A stretch of 64,000 bases of DNA from Lycorma delicatula (Eukaryota > Arthropoda > Insecta > Hemiptera > Fulgoridae). This document shows, one piece after another, positions 36,901 to 49,600 of the stretch. A model generated the notes under the pieces. It ran no database searches, was not told the DNA's origin, and saw nothing but the letters and a program-made list of their open reading frames with translations. The stretch is taken from contig NC_134463.1 of NCBI RefSeq assembly GCF_047948215.1, positions 99,104,657-99,168,656 on the forward strand. The letters run 5' to 3'. The position numbers and the translations under genes are program-made. Each line of letters opens with the position of its first letter. Position 1 is the first letter of the stretch.

Positions 36901-39900
36901 TATTTCGTAAGTAATGGTATTTATATTTAATAAATAAAACGTTTTATTACATACGTATAGATATATCTGTTTAAATATCTTATCTATCAGATGATAAAAT
37001 TGATAGAAAAATTATTATTTAGATTATTAGCCCAAAATAAAAGGAATTGTATTTCTAATTCTGTTTTTGTATAAGAAATTTATAGCTTGTCTACAGTATT
37101 TAACGCGTCTTGAAATGTCTAGTCCTTGAGATAAATATGTTTAGTTTTAGAACAGAGTAGATTATTTATTTATAAAATTAATCTTAGACGTCCTTTCGAG
37201 GTTATAATTTAAAAGTAAATTCTTGTATTTTAAGCTGTATAAATTTTTCATTATCAGTGTTGTTTTTATGAAATAGAAAAATATAGTATATACATGATGT
37301 TATTAGGTGTTTTCGATTTTGTTTTGTGTTTTTATTTTATATTTGTATTCGATTCATACAAAATACACTTTCTTACGGTTGTTCAAATTTAACCGTAAAT
37401 TAATTCAAAATTTTGAAACTATTTCTCCAGATATATTTTTTTCAGTAATACACATTGGTAAAATTATAGTAACGTCTTGATTAATTTTTAAAAAATTCAT
37501 TGAATCTATAGCAAAATAGGTGTTTATAAATATCTAAAAAAAATTTCTTCCATCTTAATGCGCCTCGCGTATAAACGATTTCCCTTTATTTTCTGATACA
37601 ACATAAACGACTAGACTAATTTTTTTTAAATAATTACAAATTATTCTTTTTAATTTTGCAAAAGTTTCTTTGATTTACTAATCGTGGAACTTTCTAAAAC
37701 AAATAAATGAATAAAATAAACGAAAAAATCGATTTTTCTTGAAACTATAAATAGAAAATCAAATTCAAAGATATGAAAAGATTTCAAAACCGTTTTGAAG
37801 TATTGTTTCATCTCATTTTTTAGATTCTAGAATAACGGGAAAAATCTCTTGAAAACTATCAACAAATCGTTAAGTAGTTAATATTTTAAGAAAGATTATT
37901 TCACATCAGTTCCAGCCGCAGCATAGAATATTCGAATTTTTAACACTCAATAGGTAAGTGATTAAATACAGATAAATGTTGAATGAAGAAAAATGATGAA
38001 CTTAAACAAAGCGATCCACGTAGTTTCACCGGCGCTTGCTAAGGTTAATTTACTCGCAAAAATAATGGAAACGTTTATACAAATATAGGTCCAGAAACGC
38101 TCCGTTAGCGAGTTACGGCTAGCTGAATATTTTGTCCAGATTCCTGGGCAAATAAAACCGTATTGAAATTCCAGGAACCCAAACTAAGGAGTAAGCTTGA
38201 TGGATTCTTATGGTTTTCCACCTGATAAATCGAATAAAATAGATTTCAGAACTATATCTTCAGCAATTTTTTCATAATATCCAAAGTAAAAAAGAAAAAT
38301 TTGTTCCCTAAACGCACAGTTTTTTACGTTTGTAGTTCAAAAACTTTGTTAAATGAATAAAAGATGCGTAAAATTTATTATAAAAACCTGTAGAGAATTT
38401 AAATCAGAAAAAAATAATGAAAAATAGCCCAGTTTTTGTATTAAAAACGTGTTATTAAACAGCAGATTTTATTTTTTTGCGTCGATGTTATGAAAGCTAC
38501 TAAAGGTATGGTTCTGAAACCTGTTTTATTCAATTTTTCAGATGAAAAACCATAAGAAACCCCTTAAATTTGGTTCCTAGAATTTCAGTATGATTCTATT
38601 TTATTCTTTACCCAGGAATCAGGACGAAATCTTTCGCTAGCCGTAACTCGATTTATTTCTCTAATTTTTAATCAGAATTAATTTTTGAAATAATAATATG
38701 TAAATAAAAACCTGGAAAAATTATTATTTTAATTTCTATAAATAATAAAGATTATTCGTTTAGAAAGAAAGTCAAACAAAAACAAAAGTCATGGAATATA
38801 TTATCTTTTATACACAAATAATAATAATATCAGTTTAACGAAAATATTCAATGGGTTGTAGAGAATTGTTGTCGGCAAATATTTATTAAAACAAAAGTAG
38901 CGTTTGCAGAATGATAATCTCCAACAAAAAGGGTCTATTTTTTTATTTATAGTTTTATTTTCCAGTTATAAAGTGTATTTTTATTTCTCCCTAACAATCA
39001 TAATTTATATTAAAATGTTTATAAAACAACCATACGCGATAAAACATCTTTTTATCTGTAAAAGTATTTAAACGTTTTTTCTTTAGTTAAAATAATACCT
39101 TGTAACGGAAGTAAATTAAAAAAAAATATTCATTATACAACTTGACTTCTCATCTACTATTGGCTCGGCTGAAATATAAACCTTAGCTTAAACATTGATC
39201 ATTGTGGGAAGTAGTAGATGCAGATATTTACGAAGTGTATTTTTGTAAATAGGAACTAGAAAGCGTAGGTAATTACAAATTCAGGCCTCTTTTTAACGAA
39301 GTTTATGACAAATATTATATTTTAAAATAAATATTCTAGATTTTTTAGGTTGGTAAACTAATTAAAAAGTCCTGTTTCGATATTTTAAACGGTTAAGGAA
39401 TTAGGTAAGTTTATCAGATTTTTGGAGGAGAAAAAACAATAATTGAGAAATTTCTGAAAAATATACTCGAGGAAAGGTTTCGAAAACATAAAAATGCTTA
39501 AAATCGATAACGTATAACTCAAGTAACATGCAGTTTTATTAAAAATGTTAGTCTTGTATAATAAGACTGTAATTTTTCATATGAAACCACGACTTGAATG
39601 TTGGGCATTTTCATTACCTTGAGTGCTGAAAGCAAAATATTTCATTATAGTTAATCGTAACGTGAAACACGTGGATAATTACAAAAAATTACTTACCAAA
39701 AGAATATGTAAAATTTAAGGATAATATTAAAAAAGAAAAAAATAGTTTTTTGTACCTTCCCGCTGTAAATCAGAGAGAAAGATTTGGTAAAAATATTTTT
39801 CATCTTTTATCGGTGAAGGATACGTTGTTTTATGTGCATTTAAGAACCCTATAAAATATGTTACGGGTTCGAATCCCGGTTTCATACGCTACCGATTTTC

Positions 39901-42900
39901 ACCGGGGTAAAGACTATAACTGTTGATGCCCGCTTTCATAACAAAAAGATTGCCTATAAAAGAACCGTTTCCACCCGATTTTAAAAGTAAATTTCAAACA
40001 ATTTTACTTTTTAACTATTTATACCAAATATTTTATACTACTGATACAATTAATAAATTTTAGCTATTATTTATACATTTATAAGTATATTCGTAAGTAG
40101 TGTAATATCGTGCACACATTCGTGTGAACAGTTAATAAAACGTATTATATGTGTTAATGTAATTCTCTGACATACTTATATACGAATGTTTAAAGACTGA
40201 TCAACTTGTAAATGTCGTCTCACTTCCCATATTATGGCGACTTCAGAAACATATATGGTATTTATAAATTTGTACACGTCTAGACTTAAAGACTACACTT
40301 TAATATTTCTTTTTGGTTGTAATATTAGTTATTATTATTATTATTAGGTTTAAGTTTTCTAACTTTAGATTAGATTAAATATCCGTGGTTCTGACTTTGA
40401 TAATAATAATAATAATTATAAATACCGCATTATGTCTGATTTTTCGGCGTCGATGTAATGATAATATTAATAAACATTCCATAATACTCCTGACTACAGA
40501 CAAATATTCAGAAATTTAAAATATTCTGTTTGTATTATTGTATATAAAATTTAATGTTATTAAACTAATATAACTTATAATCTGACACTGACTTTCACTT
40601 AAAGGATAACTTGTATGGAATGTTTGCAATAATCGATGAGTTAGAAGACTATTTTAAAGTATTCACTACAATATATTCCATATTTTTTATTTAAAGACTC
40701 AAATTGTTAAATTATTTATACGAGTTACAGCAACTTATACTAGCTGCACTACATATTTTCCGATTAGTCTGAAACTTAATAACCCATATATATAAAATAG
40801 CAGGATATCTTTTGAAAAAAAAAAAATTGTTATTAAAGTCAGAAATTTGTTTAATCCTTGTTATTTGACCTATATACTAAATTATTATTATAACAGTGCA
40901 TAAAACAAACAATTTCAGCCTTATGGAATAAACTTGTAAAGAGCAGTTTTGTAAATAACATCGGCATAAAGTGTCATTAAAATGGTTTTAATGATGGGAG
41001 AAGTGTTTGAGAGTTATATCCCTATAACGGGTGAATAGAATAAAGCAATTCATAACGGGGCTGTTTAATAGGCTAATTAAATTTATGTAATGTGTACAGT
41101 ACTTATATATATTTAGTCAATTAACCTCTAATTTTAAGGTTAACTTACTGTTACCAAGCGGTAGGGATGGGAGTATTTAACTGCTAAACGGGCAATTAAA
41201 TTAAAATATAATTTTAAAAGTAGATAATTTACCAAGCTGTTTGGAAGTTACTGGATAAGTAAGTTTATGTTTTTACCACTGTTATTTGTTTTTCCGTTAA
41301 TTCTGCGTAATATTTTAAAAAGGAATATAATTTTTTTTATAAAATACCGAAATAAGCAATTCTTTTCAATTTAATAAATTCAATTTTTTATTTTTACTCA
41401 ATTTAAAATTTTTCTAAAACCATCTTTCGTTTCTTTTTTCTATTAAATTTGTTTTGCGTATAATGTACTAGTGGATCCGCCAATTCACTATTGCCAGAAT
41501 ATTTACCACGGTTCAAACCTCACCAATCTCACCGCCATATAAATCATAAAATATCTGATGTGGATACCACATGACTTCCTTGTACGCCTATTAAATTACA
41601 TATGTTTTTTATTACATTTTTTTTTGTAATTATTGAATAATTATTTATTGTAATTTTTTTTTACAATCACAGGTTAATAATTATTAATAAATCAACATAT
41701 TTAAATAAAAAAAAAAGTAAAAAAGAAAAAGGAAATGAAGTCGGATTCTCGCCGATGTGTCTTCCCCTCGTAAGATCAAAATACTTAATTAATTAAAAAT
41801 TTAATCGGTTATAACTCTGGAACCAATGAAAAAAATACCACTTATGATACATCGTTGAAAAGCTCTCAATCAGGACTTAATACTGCAGTTAAGAAAAAGT
41901 CCAAATCCAATTTTTGGATTTTGGGCTTTTTTGGACGCTTTTGATCCAGTCGATTGCAATCAAAAGGACAGGTGCACAACTAGATGTTACAACAGTCCTA
42001 AATCCAAAATTTCAACATTCTACGGCTCTTCTTTTTTGAGCTAGGCGAGATACGTACGTACGTAAAGACGTAACGCCGAAACTAGTCAAAATGAATTCAA
42101 TGATGGTCAAATAAATTTCCGTTGAAATCTGAAAAACGAAATGTTTCGCAATTGCAATACTTCCTTGTACAAGGAAGTAAAAAAAACTTATAAATAAATA
42201 ATCTAAAATTTATTTTACTAAATGTATTTTCGTTGTATATATCAAGAGAAACTGTCTATATCGATTATCATTGTGTATATCGATCGTTGTCTATGTCAAT
42301 ATTGACGTTCGTAGAGACGTTGTTTAATTTAAATATTATATTATTAAATATTATGAAACATGTATACATTTCAGGGACAAGTAATAAAAATTGAGAAATT
42401 TTCAGCAAAATCGGTTAAGTAGCTTTTGAGTTATTGGGTACACATAAAACAAAGATAGTTTTTTATTTATATAAATTTTGAATTAAAAATATTTGCGTTT
42501 CTTTAACATAAATTACAATCATTAATATTATAAGTAGTGTCACTCAACACATTTTTATTTTCTACCTAAATGTAAAATATAATTCGAATATATCATCAGC
42601 AATATATATATATATATAACAATGATTTTTTATTATTATTTTATTTCAAACTGATTTATAACTTTTCGGTTAAAAAATTACGTAGATGTTAGTAATAATT
42701 TTGAATGCACATTTCTAGCGGAAATACAACTATATTTTAACAGTACTCTAACAGTCTCCTATTTTGAATTCATCGTTGTTTTCTTTTTTTAAATATCTAG
42801 TATACATTTATAGCATATATTTATACAATAAAGAGAAATCTCCTTATTCGCTCTTCCCGTATTAGTAATTTCATAATTCATGGTGCAATATTTTGCGATG

Positions 42901-43618
42901 CTTTTCTGTATTCGCGGCTAAAATTTTCCATATTCCCGTACATTACATTAGGGTAGTGACATTAAAAAATAAAAATCTTAAAAGAAATTAAAAGAATAAT
43001 AAACATAAAGTCAGACAATTTTTACACAACATATAACTTGTAGGGGAAGCTGCATAAGCAGCTAAAATAATCTCAGAAACTTACCCAGCAAAAGTTTTTA
43101 AAATCGTCGAGGATAATAAATGCAAGCCAGAACAAATTTTTAAAGCGGCTGAGACAGGCCTGTTTTGTAAACGAATGCCCGATAGGACCTCCATCTCAAA
43201 ACATGAACGATCGGCACCGGGCTTCAAGATAGCAAAAGATAGAGTAACAATCTTGTTTTGTTCAAATGCAGTCGGTGATTGTTAAATTAAACCGCTAATG
43301 TTTTATAAGTCCCAAAACTCAAACGCATTGAAATATAAAAATAAGACGCTGTTGGCAGTTTTTTGGCGATTCAGTAAAAAAGCTTGGATTACAGCTTCAC
43401 TTTTCATGGACTGGTTCAATAACTGTTTTTACCCGAAGTTGAAATATATCTAAAATCAAAAAAACCTTAATTTTAAGGCTTTTTAGTCTTAGACAATGCT
43501 CCCGGTCATCCACAGGAAATCCAAACTGCTCATCCCAAAATAAAACCACTTTATTGGAACCGATGGTCAAGGGAATTATTCAATCGTTTAAATTATATTA
43601 CATCAGAAGACCATTTAC

Positions 43619-43679
<61 letters not shown>

Positions 43680-46600
43680 TATCTCTACTTCCCTGGGCCG
43701 GACCGACTTGGTGATATTACGCCACCCAGGGGAGTGTCCGTTACTCTAATAGGCCCTCCCCACCTACCGGCTATATACCGGCATGACAGGTCAGCCCTAC
43801 GGGTGAATAAAAAATCTCTTTTGAGATTTTTATTCACTATTTTGTCCTTTACAGAACCACATCGTACCTACAAGTCGTGATGTGGCCCCAGGATCTTTTG
43901 TAATACTCTCTTATCCTACAATTACAATTTTATTAGACGCGATGAATTCCAATTCTGAACTGAATGTTTCACGTTGAAGAGATTTAATATTGCTGACTGC
44001 ATTACGTGTATCAAGTCTTCATTAGGTGAACTGAAATAGTCGATTCTGATGTCTTGCTGGAAGAAGCAGCTTCAAACATATACGCTGGAAAGTACTGGTG
44101 ACATCGAGACACCAGGAAATATCGCCGAAAGCTTGAAAACAATAGCTCGTTCAATAGGGAATAATGGGCTCAATGAACTAGATGAAACAGATATTGAAAA
44201 ATCTCATAAACGCAAAAGAAGAACATAGTGAACAAGATCTGGAAGATTTAATGGCGCAGGTAGAGTATGAAGGGGAAGAAGTAGAAGATACGATCCCTGG
44301 TTATTTAATCCCTACAGTTAAATGTCAAAACGTTTAAGGCATTAGACTATCCCATGATCTTACCCAGTTTTTTTATAGATGCTGATCCATCTTTGAATAG
44401 AAGCTTAATCTTTAATCGCAACATTGAAGATGCCACGCAAGAATACAAAGAACTTACCACGGATTTAAAAACATGAGCGAGACAAGGAAAAATTACAAAT
44501 TTTTCTAAATGCAATCCAAAATACTGTAAGTTAGTTTTGTTAATTTTCTTTGCAGTAATTTTGGTTTTAGTGTACGTAAAACGTTTTACGTACGTTTTAG
44601 TTTAATCACATTTTAGCGTGGTTGGGCTTCTTGACTTTTTAAGGTGATTACCGTGTATGATTTGAACATGTAATACGGTTTTCTAATACAGTACGTACTG
44701 TAGTTTGATTTTATGATAATTATAATTGTTATTGAGAAAAAAATAACTGTACAATGTCATTAATAGTAGTAGCTAACGATTAAATATTTAAAACAGTAAA
44801 TTTATTAATTTTTTTTGTATTGCAACAACATAATTTTAAACATCCATATTTTAATGGTGTACAAAGTTTTTGAGAAGTTAAAATTTTCATTTGTTTTTGA
44901 AGCGAAGCTTTAACACAGATTTCGGGATGGGAGTCACTGAGAAAAAACCAGCGTCACTAAAAAATGTCAGCTGATAAAACAGTTCATTTAAGAATCGTGT
45001 TCAAAGAATAATACTGTAACTGATTTGTGAACGGTTTATGGTCTCGCTCGTATTTAAATATTTCAATGACAGGTTGAATTTAACCGTTGGCATATTTAAC
45101 AGATTGGATTTCATTATTAGATCATATTTCTTATTAATAAAAACTTTTATCATTGGTGTATGTCGCGTACACATTATTTTTCACCTTTAATAATTTATAT
45201 AATATTACGTAAGAAGCCCCGCTTCCGTAGTGTGTCCACGCACCGACGCACTCGTTTTAATTTATTTTTTCCTTATCCCTAAAATTATTGATTTGATAAT
45301 TTTCCATTCCTTTCTAGTCTGCATGTTACACCCTATATATATAATTATCAAAGATTTTCAATACTTTGAGTTTCTTCTATTAGTGAACTGAATTACACCC
45401 CGCAGGGGTTCTTATTATCCGGCATATTAGCCTTAATAATTCATCTAATACATATATCTTCCTGGTGATTTTTTTCAACATATATTTATAATTTTAGTAA
45501 TTTTCAAAAGTTAGGTTATGTTATTGAAATACGTTGAAAAATTCATCTGAGATAGTTTTATACATTGTATTGTTCCATGTAGTAAGGAAAATATTAATCT
45601 CTTACTTCTCACTATCCTCCTGATCTTTTTATATAGTTGTTACGGATGGTATAATAACTGAAGCAAAAATAACTAAACAGCCCTGATTTATCCATGAATA
45701 ATAAATAATATTCGTAATGCAGACTACAATGTGAATTAACTAATAAGTTGTTTTAAAGCTGAATAGCGTCTATATTTTTATAGGACTGATATGAGGAACG
45801 TATATTTAGTTTCACTGAAGAAGGCAGTGATCAATATTTTATACTCTCTAATAAGCGTAGCGTAGAATCTTTGTTATTCTCGAAAAAGGTTGTTTCATTT
45901 TCAGGAACGATGTGTGTTAATTCATTAATTTGGCATATTACTAATTGAACGCAAAGGTAATGAATATTTAATATAAAAATTATTAATACCAAAATTTTCT
46001 TTCCTAAAAAGAAAGAATATGTATATAAATTTTCACAAAAAGTATATAAATAAGTAAATTAGATGAGAATGTTTATTTTTAGTATTTAAAGTTTACGACA
46101 TACTAAGGAAAATTTAACTGAAATACGGAATTTACGTTCGAACTAAATTTCTCTTACTATATTTAAAATACATATTTTTACTTCTTACCTTTAATTAATA
46201 TTTGACCTAAATCTATCATACATATAACTAGTGACTCATAAGTTGGAAAAAGTAATTGCATATACACTGAAGCTATGAGTGCTTAGATTAATCAATGGGA
46301 AAACAACTCAATTATTTAATAATCATGTAAAATTATACATCTAATTGTGCAGGTGTACAATTAATTTATCTATTATATTCAATGTAAAATATGTTATGTA
46401 TTTATTTTATACAAATTACAAATATTTTTTGCGTTAAAAATTGTTTTATCACTCCTTTGACATTTTATGAGGTATATTATTACTATTTTCACTGAATGTA
46501 ATTTTAAAAAAGTCTGGCAGAGTATTACATGACTTCCCCGGGTATTAACAAAAGAAATTAAGAGTTACAGCAAAAAACAAAAAACGGATTGTATATTTTG

Positions 46601-49600
46601 TGAGGAATAAATTTTATGAAAGACGTTATACAGGTTCAAATTAATGAATTTTCTTAAGTAAAGTCTCCTCTAAATCTTGCATCTCCTTCAATAAACGCTA
46701 AAATAAGAAAAATAAAATTTTCAAAGAAGACTTTACTGCATCTTAGATCCGGGGTCTATAATTTTAAAATGTTTTAGAGATTTTTTGATAGCTCTACACA
46801 TGATATAAACTTTAAAAAAGGTTTTGCAAAATATTTAAACCGAAAGGAAGATAATGCAAAAAAAAATACATATTTCAATTTTTGAGGTGGAGGTTGATTT
46901 TTTTTTAATTTTTGTTTGGACTACTTATACGTGCAATGCAGATAATAAATTTTTTTTATAAAGTTTTCACTAAAATGCATCCCAAAAAATCGAAATTGGT
47001 TTTTTCACGATATCTCTTAACGAATTTTGAAAAAAACTAATACGATCAATTTCCCTTGTGTGTAGAAATATTTTAACCAAATTTGAAAAAAATCGATTTG
47101 GTCAATCCTGAGATGTAGGCCTAAAAGCATATGAGATACACAAATGTATATACCCGTACCTATGCACTTACATATATACACACGTATGTTCTTTTGTAGA
47201 GACAAAAAGCTGGATCCAAAAAGTAAAAATTTGCAAAAATCCGATACCCCAGTTTTGATTTGATCGCCATACTTTCCTCTTTAATATATTCTAGCTATAT
47301 TTCCCGGAAAAGTAGGAATACTTCCTCGTTGACGTAAAGACAGGTAGCAGATTTTCAAATAATGTTTTCTTTTCTCAAAAAGGATCTTTAAAATACAGCT
47401 AATTAAAAAAAAATCCTGAAATATTTGAATGAGTATTCCAAGATGAAATATTTTCAAAAATAAACATTTTTTAATATAAAAGTATGTTTTTATTTAGCGA
47501 TTAGCACACATATATATGAATAATTTTTCGTTTACAATTTTATATTAAAAAATACTTTCAGAACGAAAAATTAATATTTATACGTAAAAATTGAATTTGG
47601 AGCACAGTATTCTGCATATTAAACTGTAATAAATAAAATTTTCTGTCATCAGGTACTATTATTTAGTGAAAGATATAATCAGTGCTAAAAATAGTCTAAA
47701 TATAATAGCAATATCTTAATCGCTATTTCCTGTAACACCGGAAATCTGTGACTCATGAGCCTATCAAGGAGGTGCTTCCTACATTTCCACGTGATTTATT
47801 TTTTTTTTAGCCATTTCTTGTATTAAAAGTTTGTTTTAACTGTAGTAATGTGGAATAAATAAATGAAAAAATTAGTAAACTACAACATAGTCACCAGTTG
47901 GTGACTCTGTTAGTGAGGATTGAAAATTGACGTTCTTCTCAATATCTCTATTAAATATAATTTTGAGTTGAAGAATCTTTTGAAAAAGCTAAGCGTAAGT
48001 CACTTCGTCTGATAGGAAGAAACCAAGCCGCATATTATTATTAAAATTGTAAAACACATTTGGAAGTAACTGTGCCAAAAGGACTTGAACAGCCAGAAGT
48101 AGAATTATAAACAAGATCTGACTATGATTGGTTAATTTCCTATTACCTTTAAATTCATTTACGTTAAACAATACTACGTGAAAATTTGAACAACATACTT
48201 GGTTTTATATTTTTGTTTATCATTGTTATCACTTGAGATATTCAAAATACATTTATATCATCTGTACCGATCAGAATAGTCATTAATTTAACATATATTC
48301 TCAAATTTCAGGAAAGATTAGTATTTATAACCCATAGATTAATTGTCTGTTAATCAAGATCGAAAAATTTTAACAAGTTGGACCAAGACCGTAACCGAGT
48401 TTGGTAAATTGAACTGATCACACCATATCCTTAAGTAAGAAAGTAGGTGTGTCAACACTTAAATAAAAGAAGTTGTTTTTGTCATTTTTATCAACAGAAA
48501 ATAAAATATTTTTAATAAAAAAAATATGTTCCTCCAAAACCTCTTTCTGGAATTTCCAAAGGCAAATTCAAATATTGGCTATTGTATATTATCGTATGTA
48601 AAAGTATACAAATAAATATAAGGACTTATATAGGATAAAACAAAGCTCCAAAGTCCTGGTGGTAGCTGAGAATTCTTCTATCATTACAAACAGTTTTGAC
48701 GATATCTCTTCTAATATTTCAATTTAGGAAGCACGATTTCGACTGCTTACTAAATGTACGCAGTCCATTTAATAAATAAATAATTAATAAAACACTTCTT
48801 CATAAATAAATGACTTGTGTCATTTATTTATTAAGAAAAAAAATTATATTAGAATTTATAAAAATATAAAATATTGTCATTTATAAAAATAATATTTAAT
48901 CATATTATTTATTTATTTTTTTAAATTAAATCTGATGTTTTTGTAACAATTGATTAGTTCCAATGCACAGCTTGGATTTAAGCAGGAAAATTATTGACAT
49001 GGGGTCCCACACAGATGTAATTTGTGTGAGTGTGTGAGAGAGAGAGAGAGAGAGAGAAAATGCATAGACAGACAAATTTTTACAATACTGTATATAGATT
49101 TAACAAATCATAATGTGAAATTTTGATAAGAATAAAGATGAGTTTTTTTAGATTTATTGAACAAATGGAAATTTTTTCCAAAAACCGGTTTTGTTAGGCT
49201 GTTTCTACCTACGTATAATTATTATATTCAAAACATCTAATGACTACAGTGAAAACAACAATAATATTTCACTTCCCTCCTATTTAAGATAATAGAAGTT
49301 TAGTAATTTAATGAAATGTTATATTGTTATTTTAACGTAACAAAAAGTTTGCGATTATATTTCTTTACTACAAGCGGTTGTTATACACAAAAAATTTAAG
49401 TTAAAGTTTAATTAAATTGCAATTATTTAAAGAACAAACATATCCTTATATTTTGATAAGTAAAATTAAAATTCTGGTTAATTAAAATAAAATCACTGTA
49501 CTCGAATTTTTCCTGTTCCGTCTATTATCGGTAATCTACATGATTTAAATTTCCCTTAAGTTTGATCGGGAAAACATTGAATAAGGCGTTTATTTAAGGG

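Larger units (their letters stand above)
43030..44530 (+). mobile_element. Pogo/Tigger-type transposase relic, interrupted
   Basis: Plus-strand readings in shifting frames give [21 protein letters not shown] sequence, then [16 protein letters not shown] and [15 protein letters not shown] (about 43080-43260). [18 protein letters not shown] follows, then the catalytic [23 protein letters not shown] block (about 43490-43540) and [18 protein letters not shown] (43563-43616). These match the DDE_1 domain of Tigger/jerky transposases in order. After an inserted block (43.62-43.9 kb) the C-terminal region resumes with [14 protein letters not shown] (about 44123) and a final [17 protein letters not shown] end near 44500. 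Stops and frameshifts make it dead. Confidence 0.72.
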
